Part shown: piece by piece, positions 25,906 to 34,973 of the stretch
Layout of the letters: every line of letters begins with the position of its first letter
Position numbering within the stretch: the stretch's first letter is position 1
Source of the DNA: Anaeromassilibacillus sp. An172
Lineage (GTDB): Bacteria; Bacillota; Clostridia; Oscillospirales; Acutalibacteraceae
NCBI RefSeq assembly: GCF_002160515.1
Contig: NZ_NFKS01000019.1
Coordinates: 1 to 55,287, forward strand
Length of the DNA stretch: 55,287 bases
Direction: 5' to 3'
The notes under the pieces: model-generated
The model's input: the letters and a program-made list of their open reading frames with translations, nothing else
The model's database searches: none
Told to the model about the DNA's origin: nothing
Made by a program: the position numbers and the translations under genes

Positions 25906-26020
25906 TGTTGGCATCTCCCTATTTTCCCGGGCCGTCTCCAGCCAAGTATCTTCGGCACCACTGAGCTTAACTTCCGTGTTCGGTATGGGAACGGGTGGAC
26001 CCTCAGCGTCATCAACACCA
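25906..26020 (-). rRNA. rrf: 5S ribosomal RNA, stand-alone gene
   Basis: The reverse complement reads TGGTGTTGATGACGCTGAGG at the 5' end, then CCACCCGTTCCCATACCGAA, CACGGAAGTTAAGCTC and GAGACGGCCCGGGAAAATAG, ending GATGCCAACA. These are the conserved loops of bacterial 5S rRNA, about 115 bases in length. It has its own consensus promoter and terminator and is not next to 16S or 23S genes. The 23S gene at the window start lacks a linked 5S copy. Confidence 0.96.
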
Positions 26021-26059
26021 ACTTATTTACTTTTTGTTCGCTGTCGTTACAGCTTTATT

Positions 26060-26088
26060 ATTATATCATCATGTCCGCCTATTGTCAA
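26060..26088 (-). promoter_or_regulatory. Consensus promoter of the 5S rRNA gene
   Basis: On the minus strand: TTGACA (26088-26083), exactly 17 bp, TATAAT (26065-26060). Both hexamers are perfect sigma-A consensus, as expected for a strong stable-RNA promoter. Transcription should begin near 26053, about 33 bases before the mature 5S end. Confidence 0.9.
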
Positions 26089-26099
26089 CACTTTTTTAA

Positions 26100-26298
26100 A
26101 ATTTTTTTATTTTATTCCCGATTTTTCACTGCGTTTTAAGTCTTATATGGGGAATAGACAAAATAAAAATCTGTAAAAGAATTAAAAATCGGTTTAGCTG
26201 TCGCATATGGGATAAATTTTAAATTATTACCATCAGCGACCTGTAAAAAATAAACTGCGCAAAATCAAACAAAAGATTTGAAAAAAATCCATACAGAC
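26100..26298. other. AT-rich spacer upstream of spoIIE
   Basis: No gene seen. It contains two TGTCGC-like sites (near 26199 and, inverted, near 26233) that resemble degenerate Spo0A boxes and could belong to the spoIIE control region. Confidence 0.4.
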
Positions 26299-26332
26299 AG
26301 CGACAAAAGAATTATGTCCGGATTTATATAAT
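26299..26332 (+). promoter_or_regulatory. Candidate Spo0A-controlled promoter of spoIIE
   Basis: TATAAT at 26327-26332. There is no good -35 hexamer 17 bases upstream; instead that position holds AGCGACAAAA, which on the other strand reads TTTTGTCGCT and resembles a Spo0A box. In Bacillus, spoIIE is transcribed by sigma-A with Spo0A bound at the -35 region, so the arrangement fits, but assignment rests on this analogy. Confidence 0.45.
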
Positions 26333-26393
26333 ATATTTACATTCCCTTATAGGTAAAGGGACAGAATAAAATGAAATCAAGGACGTGAAGAAG

Positions 26394-28715
26394 ATGTCAA
26401 AGCAGGCTGTTTTGAACAGAAAAACAAAATTTAACGCAGAGACCACAAAGGTGGTAAAATGGCTTATGGTCAAGGCGGCGTATCTGGTGACCTCTGCCGT
26501 TGTGTCGGGGGGAACAATACTGGGAGGACTTTCTCCTTTCGGAGCCTCTTTCTGCGCCTCAGTGCCTTACAACGCATTGCCGCCCTCTCTTATAGGCTCG
26601 CTGGTGGGATATACCTTTTCCTCTCCGGCGGAAAGCTTCCGATATATGGCGGTGGTTATGGGAATAGTGGGTATCAGGTGGGTTTTAAACGATTTAAAAA
26701 TCGCAAACACAAGAATTTTTCCGGCTCTTGCCTCCTTTATTCCAATTGCCGCCACGGGAGTGGTGCTTCTCACCGCAGGCTCGGAAACGCTGGAGGGCTT
26801 TACCGCCTGTATGACGGAAGCGATTATAGCATCTGCTGCCGCATACTTTTTTAAACAGACCTTAAACAGCGTAAGGTCAAAAAAAGCCGTCACTGCCTGG
26901 TCCAGTACAGAGCTTGCCATGCTGGTTATATCGGGATGTATATTGCTTTTGTCTGTAAGCTCAATATCACTTAACGGATTTTATCCGGCAAGGGTGCTGT
27001 CAATTTTGATTATCCTTGTGTTTGCCCGTTACGGCTCGGTTTCCGGCGGATGTATCTGCGGAACGGCTTTCGGAATGGTGTTCAGCCTTGCTCAGACCGG
27101 AGATTTTTACATAAGCGGAGCATATGCTTTCGGTGGTCTTATGGCAGGACTTTTTGCGCCGGTGGGAAAAATCTGTTCAGCCCTTGCTTTTGCTCTTTCG
27201 GCGGCTGTTATATCTCTCTGCGCAGGAGAGGGATTCCCTGAGCTTATGATGATTTTTGAATTTATCTGTGCGGCGGCTTTGTTTATGGTTATACCCAACA
27301 GCACGGGAAGCTTTATTTCCTCTGTCTTTTCCAACGACATGGACAGCCACATGGCTGACGCATTGAGGGAAAATGTTGTGTCAAGGCTTTCCTTTGCTTC
27401 AAAAGCCTTGGAGGGAGTCAGCAGCTGTGTTACCGGCGTGTCCGAGCGTTTACAAAGAATATATACGCCGTCAATCGAAGGAGTATACCAAAAAGCCGCA
27501 AATGAGGCTTGCCAGGGCTGCGGTCTCAGGGTATTCTGTACCGAGAAAGAGGGTGATGTTACGAAAGACGATTTCAACAGGCTGACACCCCTGTTAAAGG
27601 AAAAAGGAGAAGTGACCGCCCAGGACATAGAAAAACTATTTGTTAAAAAATGCTGTAAAAACAAGGAGCTTGCGGAAAGTATAAACAGAAACTACAGGGA
27701 CTACCTTGCAAGCGTTGCCGCCGACAAGAGGATTACCCAGATACGCTCTGTAGTGGCGGGACAGTTCTCGGGACTGGGAAATATTTTAAACGACCTGTCC
27801 ATAGAGTTTGACAACATCTGCGACTACGACTGCGAAAGTGCTTCACGTGTCTGCGCCGCCGTTGAGGGTATGGGTATTGTTCCCATGCAGTGCAGCTGCC
27901 GCATAGATATAAATTCAAAAATGACCGTTGAAATCGAGATGACCGGAATAAATCCAAAGGATCTGAGCAGGGCAAGACTTTTGCGAGAGGTTTCAAGAAG
28001 CTGTATGCGCAGGTTTGATTCCCCATGTATCAGCGTTGCCGAGGACAGAATAAGGGCGGTTTTCAACGAGCTTCCGGAGTTTGACGTGCAGATAGGAACA
28101 AGCCAGCACATCTGCGGAAATTCCACCTTATGCGGCGACTGCGTGAACTACTTTACCGACGGAACAGGAAAAATGACAGCGGTTTTAAGCGACGGAATGG
28201 GCACAGGGGGAAGAGCCGCCGTGGATTCCAACATGGCTGTAAGCATTATGACAAAGCTTTGCCGCTCGGGACTTTCCTGTGAAAGCGCATTGCAGATTGT
28301 AAATTCATCTGTAATGATAAAATCCGAAGAGGAGTCCCTGGCGACCCTTGACGTAACCTCGGTAAATCTTTTCAGCGGCGAGGTGGACATTATGAAAGCC
28401 GGCGCCCCTTTGACATACATCAAAAGAAAGGGCAGAGTTACAAGGCTTGACATGCCCTCTCTGCCTGTGGGAATTTTAAACAACGTGAAATTTTCAAAGG
28501 AGAGGATAAAGCTTTCCGAGGGTGACTGGGTGCTTATGGTGTCCGACGGTGCGCTTTTCGGAAATGACAGCTGGATTGAGGATTTACTTGCCGGCTGGAA
28601 CGAGGGACACGCCTCAAAGCTTGCAAAGGAGGTAATAAGCGGAGCGGAAAGCCGCCGCAACGACGGCCACGACGACGACATCTCCGCCATAGCCATAAAA
28701 CTAATCCACTCTTAA
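26394..28715 (+). CDS. spoIIE: Stage II sporulation protein E, membrane serine phosphatase
   Basis: SpoIIE, 773 residues. The N-terminal third is polytopic (about ten membrane helices). The middle region has the conserved cysteine-rich ACQGCGLRVFC ... KKCCKNKE. The C-terminal PP2C-type domain has LSDGMGTGGRA, SEEESLATLDV, KAGAPLTYI, VSDGALF and NDGHDDDISAIAIK, covering the metal-binding aspartates. SpoIIE dephosphorylates the anti-anti-sigma factor SpoIIAA in the forespore to activate sigma-F and also acts at the polar septum. ATG 26394 is preferred because AAGGA lies ten bases upstream; GTG 26385 is an alternative three codons earlier. Array R10 starts directly behind the stop codon. Confidence 0.95.
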   Translation: MSKQAVLNRKTKFNAETTKVVKWLMVKAAYLVTSAVVSGGTILGGLSPFGASFCASVPYNALPPSLIGSLVGYTFSSPAESFRYMAVVMGIVGIRWVLNDLKIANTRIFPALASFIPIAATGVVLLTAGSETLEGFTACMTEAIIASAAAYFFKQTLNSVRSKKAVTAWSSTELAMLVISGCILLLSVSSISLNGFYPARVLSILIILVFARYGSVSGGCICGTAFGMVFSLAQTGDFYISGAYAFGGLMAGLFAPVGKICSALAFALSAAVISLCAGEGFPELMMIFEFICAAALFMVIPNSTGSFISSVFSNDMDSHMADALRENVVSRLSFASKALEGVSSCVTGVSERLQRIYTPSIEGVYQKAANEACQGCGLRVFCTEKEGDVTKDDFNRLTPLLKEKGEVTAQDIEKLFVKKCCKNKELAESINRNYRDYLASVAADKRITQIRSVVAGQFSGLGNILNDLSIEFDNICDYDCESASRVCAAVEGMGIVPMQCSCRIDINSKMTVEIEMTGINPKDLSRARLLREVSRSCMRRFDSPCISVAEDRIRAVFNELPEFDVQIGTSQHICGNSTLCGDCVNYFTDGTGKMTAVLSDGMGTGGRAAVDSNMAVSIMTKLCRSGLSCESALQIVNSSVMIKSEEESLATLDVTSVNLFSGEVDIMKAGAPLTYIKRKGRVTRLDMPSLPVGILNNVKFSKERIKLSEGDWVLMVSDGALFGNDSWIEDLLAGWNEGHASKLAKEVISGAESRRNDGHDDDISAIAIKLIHS

Positions 28716-28820
28716 TTTTAAATCCGACCTGCAAAGGGCGGATTTAAAAATTAGCTTTCGTTTCAGGTCGGGCGAAACCTTTTGTTTAGTCTTTGGAATG
28801 GCTCGCTCTCGGTTGGGTTT
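28716..28820 (+). repeat. Hairpin R10 (single unit plus cap) behind spoIIE
   Basis: Unit with feet CCGACCTG (about 28724) and CAGGTCGG (about 28764), then GGCGAAACC ... GGAATGGCTCGCTC and TCGGTTGGGTTT. It begins on the base after the spoIIE stop. Confidence 0.86.
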
Positions 28821-28876
28821 GATTTTATTTTAAATTATATTATTGTTTATTATGAATTTAAATAGAAAACGAATCC

Positions 28877-30394
28877 CTACCCATGGGTGATTTTATTATT
28901 AAAACCATTTTCAGAAACCCTATTTGAAAGGTACACAGCGGCGGTAAATATTAAAATAAAAATAACGCATTTTGTTATTACAAGGAAAAGGCTGTTTTCG
29001 CTGTACCGGGGGAGAATTGCGTTTATTATTAAGCCTGAGGAAATCCCCGTTATAACCGGAAAAATAATCCATGAAAAAATTTTCATATCTATATGGGCGA
29101 CCTTTATGAGCCTTAAAGTGCTGAGTCCGGAATTTAAAATTGCGCTGACATAGCACACAATAATAACGCCTTTTGTTCCCATAAGCGGAAGCAGGGTAAA
29201 GGTGAGTATTACCCTTGTCACCGAATCCATAATATTATAAATCAGGTAGTGGAGCTGTTCGTTTAATCCCTTTAACATTCCGTCCACCACATTGTCAAGA
29301 TACAAAAAGGGAATTATGGGGGACAGGACTTTTATAAAAAAACCAAGGCTTTTATCCCCGTAAATAAGCATAGCTATATCGTCCCCGAAAAATAAAAACA
29401 TTGTGGCTACGCATATGGAAAAAACAAGGGAGAACCGCATAACACGCTGAGCCATGCGGCTTATTGTGCGGTGGTTTCCTGCAATTTTCGCTTCGCTCAT
29501 TTCGGGAATCATAAGCATGGCGAAGCTGTATAGAAACACATTGGGAAAAATCAAAACCGGCATAGCCATTCCTGTGATTTTTCCGTACTCCTTTAAAGCC
29601 GTACTGCTGTCAGCACCGTATTTTTTAAGACCATAGGGTATCAGCACATTTTCAGCCATTGAAAGTCCCGAGCGCAGACAGGAAGAAAGGGTCACAGGCG
29701 TGCCGATAGCCAAAGCCTTTTTTGCAAAGCCCGGGACTTTTTCGCTTTTTCTTCCCAGCCTTTTTACATCGTGGAGATACAAAGCCAGGGAGAAAAAGAA
29801 AGAGAAGAACTCAGCCAAGGTTGTTCCCAAAACAACGCCGCAGCAGGCGTATTCAAGACCCATTGGAATAAACCTAAGGCTTACGGTCATAAAAACGCCG
29901 ATTTCGCAGACCTGTTCCAAAAGCTGTTCCAGTGCGGTTTTAACAGCCTGCCGCCTTGCGAAAAAATATCCCCTTAAACAGGAGGAAGCCGCCATAAAGG
30001 GCAGACTTGCGGACAAAACCTTTAAAGACAGAACGCTTCTGCTGTCCTTTAAAAAATATGTGCCTATTTCATTTGAAAAAACAAAAAGGCAGACGCCTAC
30101 GGCGGCGGACATGATTACGGAAAAAGCCACACACCTTTTTACGGCAAAAAGTGCGCCGGCTTTGTTATCCTTAGCCAAAGTGTCTGTTACAAGTCTTGTG
30201 ACCGTAAGGGTTATTCCCGAGGCGGCAAAGGTTGCGCTGAAAGAATAAACGGTCATGGCAAGTCCCATAAGACCGATGCCCTCTGCGCCTATTTTTCCCG
30301 ATATGTAAATTCTGAAAAATACTCCCAGCGACCTTGTGATAAGCGTTATGGCTGTGAGCAGTAAAGCGTTTTTTACAAATATCTCTTTTTTCAT
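28877..30394 (-). CDS. spoVB: Polysaccharide-flippase superfamily protein, SpoVB-like
   Basis: A 505-residue polytopic protein (about 14 helices) of the MOP/PST flippase group. The opening KNALLLTAITLITRSLGVFFRIYISGKIGAEGIGLMGL and the block SLRFIPMGLEYACCGVVLG are typical of the SpoVB branch. SpoVB homologues are thought to export lipid-linked peptidoglycan precursors for spore cortex synthesis. It is transcribed toward spoIIE, so spore genes sit tail to tail. The usual SpoVB-like family in Clostridia has several paralogues, so the symbol is given with some caution. Confidence 0.82.
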   Translation of the reverse strand: MKKEIFVKNALLLTAITLITRSLGVFFRIYISGKIGAEGIGLMGLAMTVYSFSATFAASGITLTVTRLVTDTLAKDNKAGALFAVKRCVAFSVIMSAAVGVCLFVFSNEIGTYFLKDSRSVLSLKVLSASLPFMAASSCLRGYFFARRQAVKTALEQLLEQVCEIGVFMTVSLRFIPMGLEYACCGVVLGTTLAEFFSFFFSLALYLHDVKRLGRKSEKVPGFAKKALAIGTPVTLSSCLRSGLSMAENVLIPYGLKKYGADSSTALKEYGKITGMAMPVLIFPNVFLYSFAMLMIPEMSEAKIAGNHRTISRMAQRVMRFSLVFSICVATMFLFFGDDIAMLIYGDKSLGFFIKVLSPIIPFLYLDNVVDGMLKGLNEQLHYLIYNIMDSVTRVILTFTLLPLMGTKGVIIVCYVSAILNSGLSTLRLIKVAHIDMKIFSWIIFPVITGISSGLIINAILPRYSENSLFLVITKCVIFILIFTAAVYLSNRVSENGFNNKITHG

Positions 30395-30585
30395 AATCCT
30401 GCCCCCGATATTTCTTTAGCTTTTTAAATATATGAAATAGACCTGTAAAAAATAACTTTATTTCTTATAAAGAAAAATAAAACTCTCGCTATAGGTTAAA
30501 ATTACATAAAGAGTTTGGATAAGACAGGAACTTTTTAGTGAAAAATGTTGCAAACAACATAAACTGTAGAAAAAGGAGAAAAATT

Positions 30586-31455
30586 ATGAGCTATATAATT
30601 CTTACCGAGTCAAACTGCGACCTGTCGCCGGAGATGATAAAAAAGTGGAATATAGAAGTACTACCCATGCCCTACACAGTGGACGGCAAACCCTATTTGG
30701 GATATCCTGACGGCAGGGAAATGAAGATAGAGGAATTTTACCGACTTTTAAGAGAGGGAAAGGAGTCAAAAACCGCCGCTCCTAACCCTGCGGATTTCGT
30801 GGAAATGGCAGAGCCATTTTTCAAAGAGGGAAAGGACATTTTGTACATAGGTTTTTCATCGGGACTCAGCAGTACCTGCATAAACGCCAACATGGCGGCG
30901 GCAGAGCTTATGGAAAAATATCCCGAGAGAAAATTCTTGGTTGTTGACTCTCTTTGCGCTTCCATGGGTCTGGGACTTTTGACCGTCCTTGCCTGCGACA
31001 AAAGGGACGAGGGACTTTCCATTGAGGAAAACGCAAAGTGGGTTGAGGAAAATAAACTGCACCTCTGCCACTGGTTTACAGTAAACGACCTTTTCCATTT
31101 AAAGAGAGGGGGAAGAGTTTCCGCAACCTCCGCAATTTTGGGAAGCGCCTTGGGCATAAAGCCTGTTTTGCATGTTGACAACGAGGGACACCTGATACCT
31201 GTTTCAAAGGTGAGAGGAAGAAAGCAGTCCTTGGACGGACTTGTAAAAATGATGGCTGAAACCGTAACGGACGCCAAAAACGGCTATGTGTTTATATCCC
31301 ACGGCGACTGCCTTGAGGACGCAAAGTACGTGGAAAAGCAGATAAAGGAAAAGCTGGGAAGCAAAAAGTTTTACATTAACTTTATAGGAACTTCAATAGG
31401 AACTCACTCCGGCCCGGGAACAGTTGCCCTGTTCTTCTTAGGCTCTCAAAGATAA
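30586..31455 (+). CDS. DegV family fatty-acid-binding protein
   Basis: A 289-residue DegV protein. It opens MSYIILTESNCDLSPEM, followed by KTAAPNPADF, GFSSGLSSTCINAN, VVDSLCASMGLGLL, FHLKRGGRVSATSAILGSALGIKPVL and FIGTSIGTHSGPGTVALFFLG, the two-lobed fold with its lipid site. Known members (FakB) bind a fatty acid for the FakA kinase; whether this copy works with FakA is unknown. ATG 30586 has AAAAGGAG upstream; the longer frame from 30538 has no conserved residues. A strong terminator lies between it and the convergent HAD gene. Confidence 0.92.
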   Translation: MSYIILTESNCDLSPEMIKKWNIEVLPMPYTVDGKPYLGYPDGREMKIEEFYRLLREGKESKTAAPNPADFVEMAEPFFKEGKDILYIGFSSGLSSTCINANMAAAELMEKYPERKFLVVDSLCASMGLGLLTVLACDKRDEGLSIEENAKWVEENKLHLCHWFTVNDLFHLKRGGRVSATSAILGSALGIKPVLHVDNEGHLIPVSKVRGRKQSLDGLVKMMAETVTDAKNGYVFISHGDCLEDAKYVEKQIKEKLGSKKFYINFIGTSIGTHSGPGTVALFFLGSQR

Positions 31456-31463
31456 AAAAATAC

Positions 31464-31494
31464 GCCTGAAGCAATTTCGCTTCAGGCGTTAATT
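31464..31494. terminator. Bidirectional terminator between degV-family and HAD genes
   Basis: CGCCTGAAGC pairs perfectly with GCTTCAGGCG (about 31464-31488) around a short loop, with an A run before and a T run (TTAATTTTATTT) after, so it serves both converging transcripts. Confidence 0.85.
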
Positions 31495-32286
31495 TTATTT
31501 AATGCGTTCTAAAAGGATTTTCATAACGCCCTCGTCGTTGTTGGAGGGAGCTATGTATTTGGCGGCGGCTTTTATGTCATCGTGGGCGTTTTCCATGGCG
31601 TAGCTTTCTTTGCAGACCTTAATCATTTCAAGGTCGTTGTGATAATCTCCGAAAGCCATGGACTCTTCCGGCTTTATGCCGTATATATCCATAATCTTTT
31701 TAAGTGCTGTTCCCTTGTTTGTTTCTCGGTTCATAATATCAACCCAGCTGTCGCCGGAAAGCACTGCGGAAAGCCTGCCGTCCGGATTGTTCAGGTGGGC
31801 AATGGCTGGGTAAAGCTTTGTTTCCGCCTCTTTATTCAAAAATACCGCAATCTTTAAGATGTTATCATCTTCTATCTGGTCAATGCTTTTCATTTCAAAT
31901 TTAACCTTGGCGTAATACATCTGAATATTTTTCAGGGCGATGTCGTCAACTGTGGATATGTAGGCGGACTTTGCTCCGCACAATACACAGGCAACGCCCT
32001 CGATTTTATGGATTTCCTTTAACAGCTCTTCAACAACGTCCATGTCGATTGAGTCTATAAAAAGAGGTTTTCCCTTTTCAAAAACCACGGCTCCGTTGTC
32101 GGCGATGAATATAAAATCCTCCACGTTGTTTGGGAAAGTCTTTATCAGATTAAAATATTGTCTGCCGCTGGCGATTACCATTTTTATGTCCTTGTGGGAA
32201 GCGGCGAAACTGCAAAAATCTTTCGGAAGCTCCTTTTTGTCGTTGAGAAGAGTTCCGTCCATATCTGTGGCAACAAGCTTTATCAC
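31495..32286 (-). CDS. HAD-superfamily phosphatase, Cof/YidA type
   Basis: A 263-residue HAD-IIB phosphatase. Motif I is ATDMDGTLL (nucleophile D8, general acid D10), motif II is MVIASGRQ, motif III is the lysine in ETNKGTALKK, and motif IV is AFGDYHNDLEM. Such enzymes dephosphorylate sugar phosphates, flavin mononucleotide or other small phosphates. GTG 32286 is preferred because AGGAG lies seven bases upstream; ATG 32292 would leave almost no spacing. It is transcribed in the same direction as the amidohydrolase behind it (36-base gap) and may share its transcript. Confidence 0.9.
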   Translation of the reverse strand: MIKLVATDMDGTLLNDKKELPKDFCSFAASHKDIKMVIASGRQYFNLIKTFPNNVEDFIFIADNGAVVFEKGKPLFIDSIDMDVVEELLKEIHKIEGVACVLCGAKSAYISTVDDIALKNIQMYYAKVKFEMKSIDQIEDDNILKIAVFLNKEAETKLYPAIAHLNNPDGRLSAVLSGDSWVDIMNRETNKGTALKKIMDIYGIKPEESMAFGDYHNDLEMIKVCKESYAMENAHDDIKAAAKYIAPSNNDEGVMKILLERIK

Positions 32287-32322
32287 ACACATTCTCCTTC
32301 CTTTATCTCCCTAATTATAACA

Positions 32323-33945
32323 TCATATTTTTAAATCTTCAATATCACGGCAGTAAACGGTCTTGCCCTCTTTTATGGTGCAGAGGACTTTCAGGTTTTT
32401 CAGCTCCTCATTTTTGCAGGTCAAGGGGTTTTTGTCAAGGATAATAAGGTCGGCTTTTTTGCCCTTTTCGATTGTGCCCTTTTCCTTTTCCTCAAAATAC
32501 TGATAGGCGGCGTTTACGGTGACGGCTTTTAAAGCTTCGTACACGGGGATTTTTTCTTCCTCGCCTATGCAAATGCCATGCTGTGTTTCCCTAACTACAC
32601 TGCTCCAGATTGTTTCTACCATATCAGGCTCTATAACCGGCGAATCCTGATGGAATGTGAAAATCATTTTGTTTTTCAATGCGCTTCCCGCAGGGCTTAT
32701 GTGAGAGCCACGTTCTTTTCCGAAATTTTCAAGGTGGATTTCTCCCCAGTGGTAAACGTGAGCCACAAAGAAAGAGGCGATAAATCCTAAGTCTGCGGCT
32801 TCTTTAAGCTGGTCTGTTCCCATAAGCTGACCGTGGACTATAACGGGTCTTATTTTTGAAACCTCACATCCCTGTGATTTAAGCTTTTCTGCGGCTTCAA
32901 GGTATTGCTGTACCGCTCTGTCGCCGTTGCAGTGTGCCAAAAGCTGCATGTTGTCATCAAGGGCTTTTTTCAAGGATGAGTAAACAGCCTCATCACTCAT
33001 TGTGCCGTAGCCGCAGTAATCCTTTGAGTTTTCGTATGGCTTTCTCATCCATGCGGTTCTGCCTTGGGGTGAGCCGTCAAGGAAGATTTTATATCCGCCG
33101 ATTTTTATGCGGTCTTTGTATTTTCCTTTATGCTCTGAAAACCTTTCCGTAAACCCTTTGCCAGAGTCTATTCCGCAGTAGCATACTGTGTCGAGAAACA
33201 ATACATTTTCTCTTTTCAGCATTTCATACATTGGCAGAAGCTCTGTGACAGTCATGCCCTCCTGAATGGTTGTGATACCGTAGGAGGCGTATTTTTCCTG
33301 GGCTTTGATGTAGGCGTTTTTCATGTCCTCAAGGGAGGGCATGGGAACCTTTTTGCTAAGCTCGATAAAGGCGTTTTCCTCCATGTAGCCGGTGGGAACG
33401 CCCTCTTTTTTCTCTATGTTTCCGCCATTGGGAGATTGAGTATTTTTGTCGATTTTTAAAATCTCCATAGCCTTTGAGTTAAAGACGCCCATATGTCCCG
33501 AGCGGTGGTGGATTATAACAGGGTAATCCTGTGAAACCTTATCCAGCACAGCGGCTCTGGGGTGGTCTTTTTCCTTGAGAAAATTCTGGTCGTAGCCCTT
33601 TGCAACTATCCATTTGCCTTTTTCCGGCTTTTGGGTTTGGATGTAGTTTTTGATTTTTTCGCATATGTCCTCAAAGCACTGCGCATCCTCAAGTGATATC
33701 TCTAAAAATGAGGTTGCCACCGATGTGAAATGGCTGTGAGGGTCTATAAAGGATGTCATAAGTGTTCTGCCCTTTAAATCAACCCTTTTGTGGTTTTTAA
33801 AGCTTTCATCATTTAATATCTCAGAAAGCTTTCCCACAAAAGAAATTTTTCCGTCAGTCACTGCCACAGCTTCGGGGTTTTCATTTTCTGCCATTGTGAT
33901 TATGTTTCCGTTATAAAAGATTTTATCGGGGAAAGAATTGTTCAT
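32323..33945 (-). CDS. Amidohydrolase, YtcJ-like
   Basis: A 540-residue metal-dependent hydrolase of the amidohydrolase superfamily. The N-terminal beta domain (DKIFYNGNIITMAENENPEAVAV) is followed by the metal-binding IDPHSHF, then AHCNGDRAVQQYLEAA, VIVHGQLM and TFHQDSPVIEP, and the C-terminal GTIEKGKKADLIILDKNP. YtcJ-type members are broad amidases or deacylases of unknown substrate. It lies 17 bases behind the upstream membrane-protein gene and 36 bases ahead of the HAD gene, consistent with a three-gene operon (33963-34835 first). Confidence 0.9.
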   Translation of the reverse strand: MNNSFPDKIFYNGNIITMAENENPEAVAVTDGKISFVGKLSEILNDESFKNHKRVDLKGRTLMTSFIDPHSHFTSVATSFLEISLEDAQCFEDICEKIKNYIQTQKPEKGKWIVAKGYDQNFLKEKDHPRAAVLDKVSQDYPVIIHHRSGHMGVFNSKAMEILKIDKNTQSPNGGNIEKKEGVPTGYMEENAFIELSKKVPMPSLEDMKNAYIKAQEKYASYGITTIQEGMTVTELLPMYEMLKRENVLFLDTVCYCGIDSGKGFTERFSEHKGKYKDRIKIGGYKIFLDGSPQGRTAWMRKPYENSKDYCGYGTMSDEAVYSSLKKALDDNMQLLAHCNGDRAVQQYLEAAEKLKSQGCEVSKIRPVIVHGQLMGTDQLKEAADLGFIASFFVAHVYHWGEIHLENFGKERGSHISPAGSALKNKMIFTFHQDSPVIEPDMVETIWSSVVRETQHGICIGEEEKIPVYEALKAVTVNAAYQYFEEKEKGTIEKGKKADLIILDKNPLTCKNEELKNLKVLCTIKEGKTVYCRDIEDLKI

Positions 33946-33962
33946 GATTTTGCCTTTCCGGA

Positions 33963-34835
33963 TTATAAATCCGATGAGTTTTCCGTTTCGGGATTTGCCT
34001 GTGTTGTTTTGCTGTCGGAGTATTCAAAATGATGTTTTACCACCGGAATAAATCTTCTGGCAAACTTCCCCTTGCCTCTGGTTTTAACATAGAAAAATCC
34101 GATAATACTGAACACAACTGCGCCTATGAAATTAACAAAAAGGTCTTTCATTGTGTCAAGAAGTCCTATGTCCAGATAGCCGTTGATTCCCAGAGAGTTT
34201 CCGTTTATGGCCGTATCGTGTATATTGTTTACGGCAATAGGCACGTTTATGCCCTCGGGGTTTAAAAGCACAGATGAAAACTGTGTTACGATTGTATCCT
34301 TCTGCATGTCCGTGTGGAGAAAAAGGTCGCAGCCGCACTCGAAAAATTCCCATACAACTCCAACTGTCATCGAAAAACAGAAAGCTGTAAATGCAAGGAA
34401 AAATGGTGAAAGCTTAAAGGTGAATCTTTCGTTTCGGTTGAAAATATCCACCAGCGCAAAGCCCACAGCGGCGCAGAGAAAACCGTTCATTGTGTGAAGC
34501 ATTGTGTCCCAGAAGGGGATTTTTGTGTAGTAGCTCTGTATTTCTCCCAGTATTTCTGCCGAGAATATAAACAGCAGGATTATGATTTCCAAAGTGGACG
34601 GAAGCTGTATGCCGAAGTTTTTTTCCACAAAGGCGGGAATCATAAAAAGGGCGAGAGCCAAGGTGCACACAAAAAGGTTTTCATAGTTTCCTCTGATTAC
34701 GGAAACCACCATTGCAAGTATTACAAAAAATCTCAGTGTTATAAAAACTGCAAAGGTGCTTTTGCTTGTTTTGATTTGCTCTAAAAGTCCGTAAAAAAAC
34801 CTTTCGGACTTTGGCTTCTTTTCTTTTTTGGCCAT
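33963..34835 (-). CDS. Polytopic membrane protein, DUF2238/YjdF-like
   Basis: A 290-residue protein with about seven membrane helices and charged termini. The blocks PFWDTMLHTMNGFLCAAVGFAL, TVGVVWEFFECGCD and IHDTAINGNSLGINGYLDIGLLDTMKDLFVNFIGA resemble the DUF2238 (YjdF) family of uncharacterised membrane proteins, with the conserved His-Trp-Glu-Asp pattern. Start ATG has GGAGAGGAG upstream. First gene of the probable operon with the amidohydrolase and HAD phosphatase. The function is unknown. Confidence 0.72.
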   Translation of the reverse strand: MAKKEKKPKSERFFYGLLEQIKTSKSTFAVFITLRFFVILAMVVSVIRGNYENLFVCTLALALFMIPAFVEKNFGIQLPSTLEIIILLFIFSAEILGEIQSYYTKIPFWDTMLHTMNGFLCAAVGFALVDIFNRNERFTFKLSPFFLAFTAFCFSMTVGVVWEFFECGCDLFLHTDMQKDTIVTQFSSVLLNPEGINVPIAVNNIHDTAINGNSLGINGYLDIGLLDTMKDLFVNFIGAVVFSIIGFFYVKTRGKGKFARRFIPVVKHHFEYSDSKTTQANPETENSSDL

Positions 34836-34870
34836 TTGTTTCTCCTCTCCTTTTATTTATAGAATATGAA

Positions 34871-34903
34871 AAAAGGGACAGACTTTTCGGTCTGTCCCTG
34901 ATT
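34871..34903 (-). terminator. Terminator of the DUF6465 gene
   Basis: AGGGACAGAC pairs with GTCTGTCCCT (about 34873-34900) with an A run on its left, so on the minus strand the stem is followed by TTTTTTC. It separates the DUF6465 gene from the next minus-strand operon. Confidence 0.86.
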
Positions 34904-34973
34904 CGCAGTGATTAAAAAACCGCAGTATTAAAGGTTAAGATTTCCTCAGAACCTATAGTTCCGAGATGTAAGA

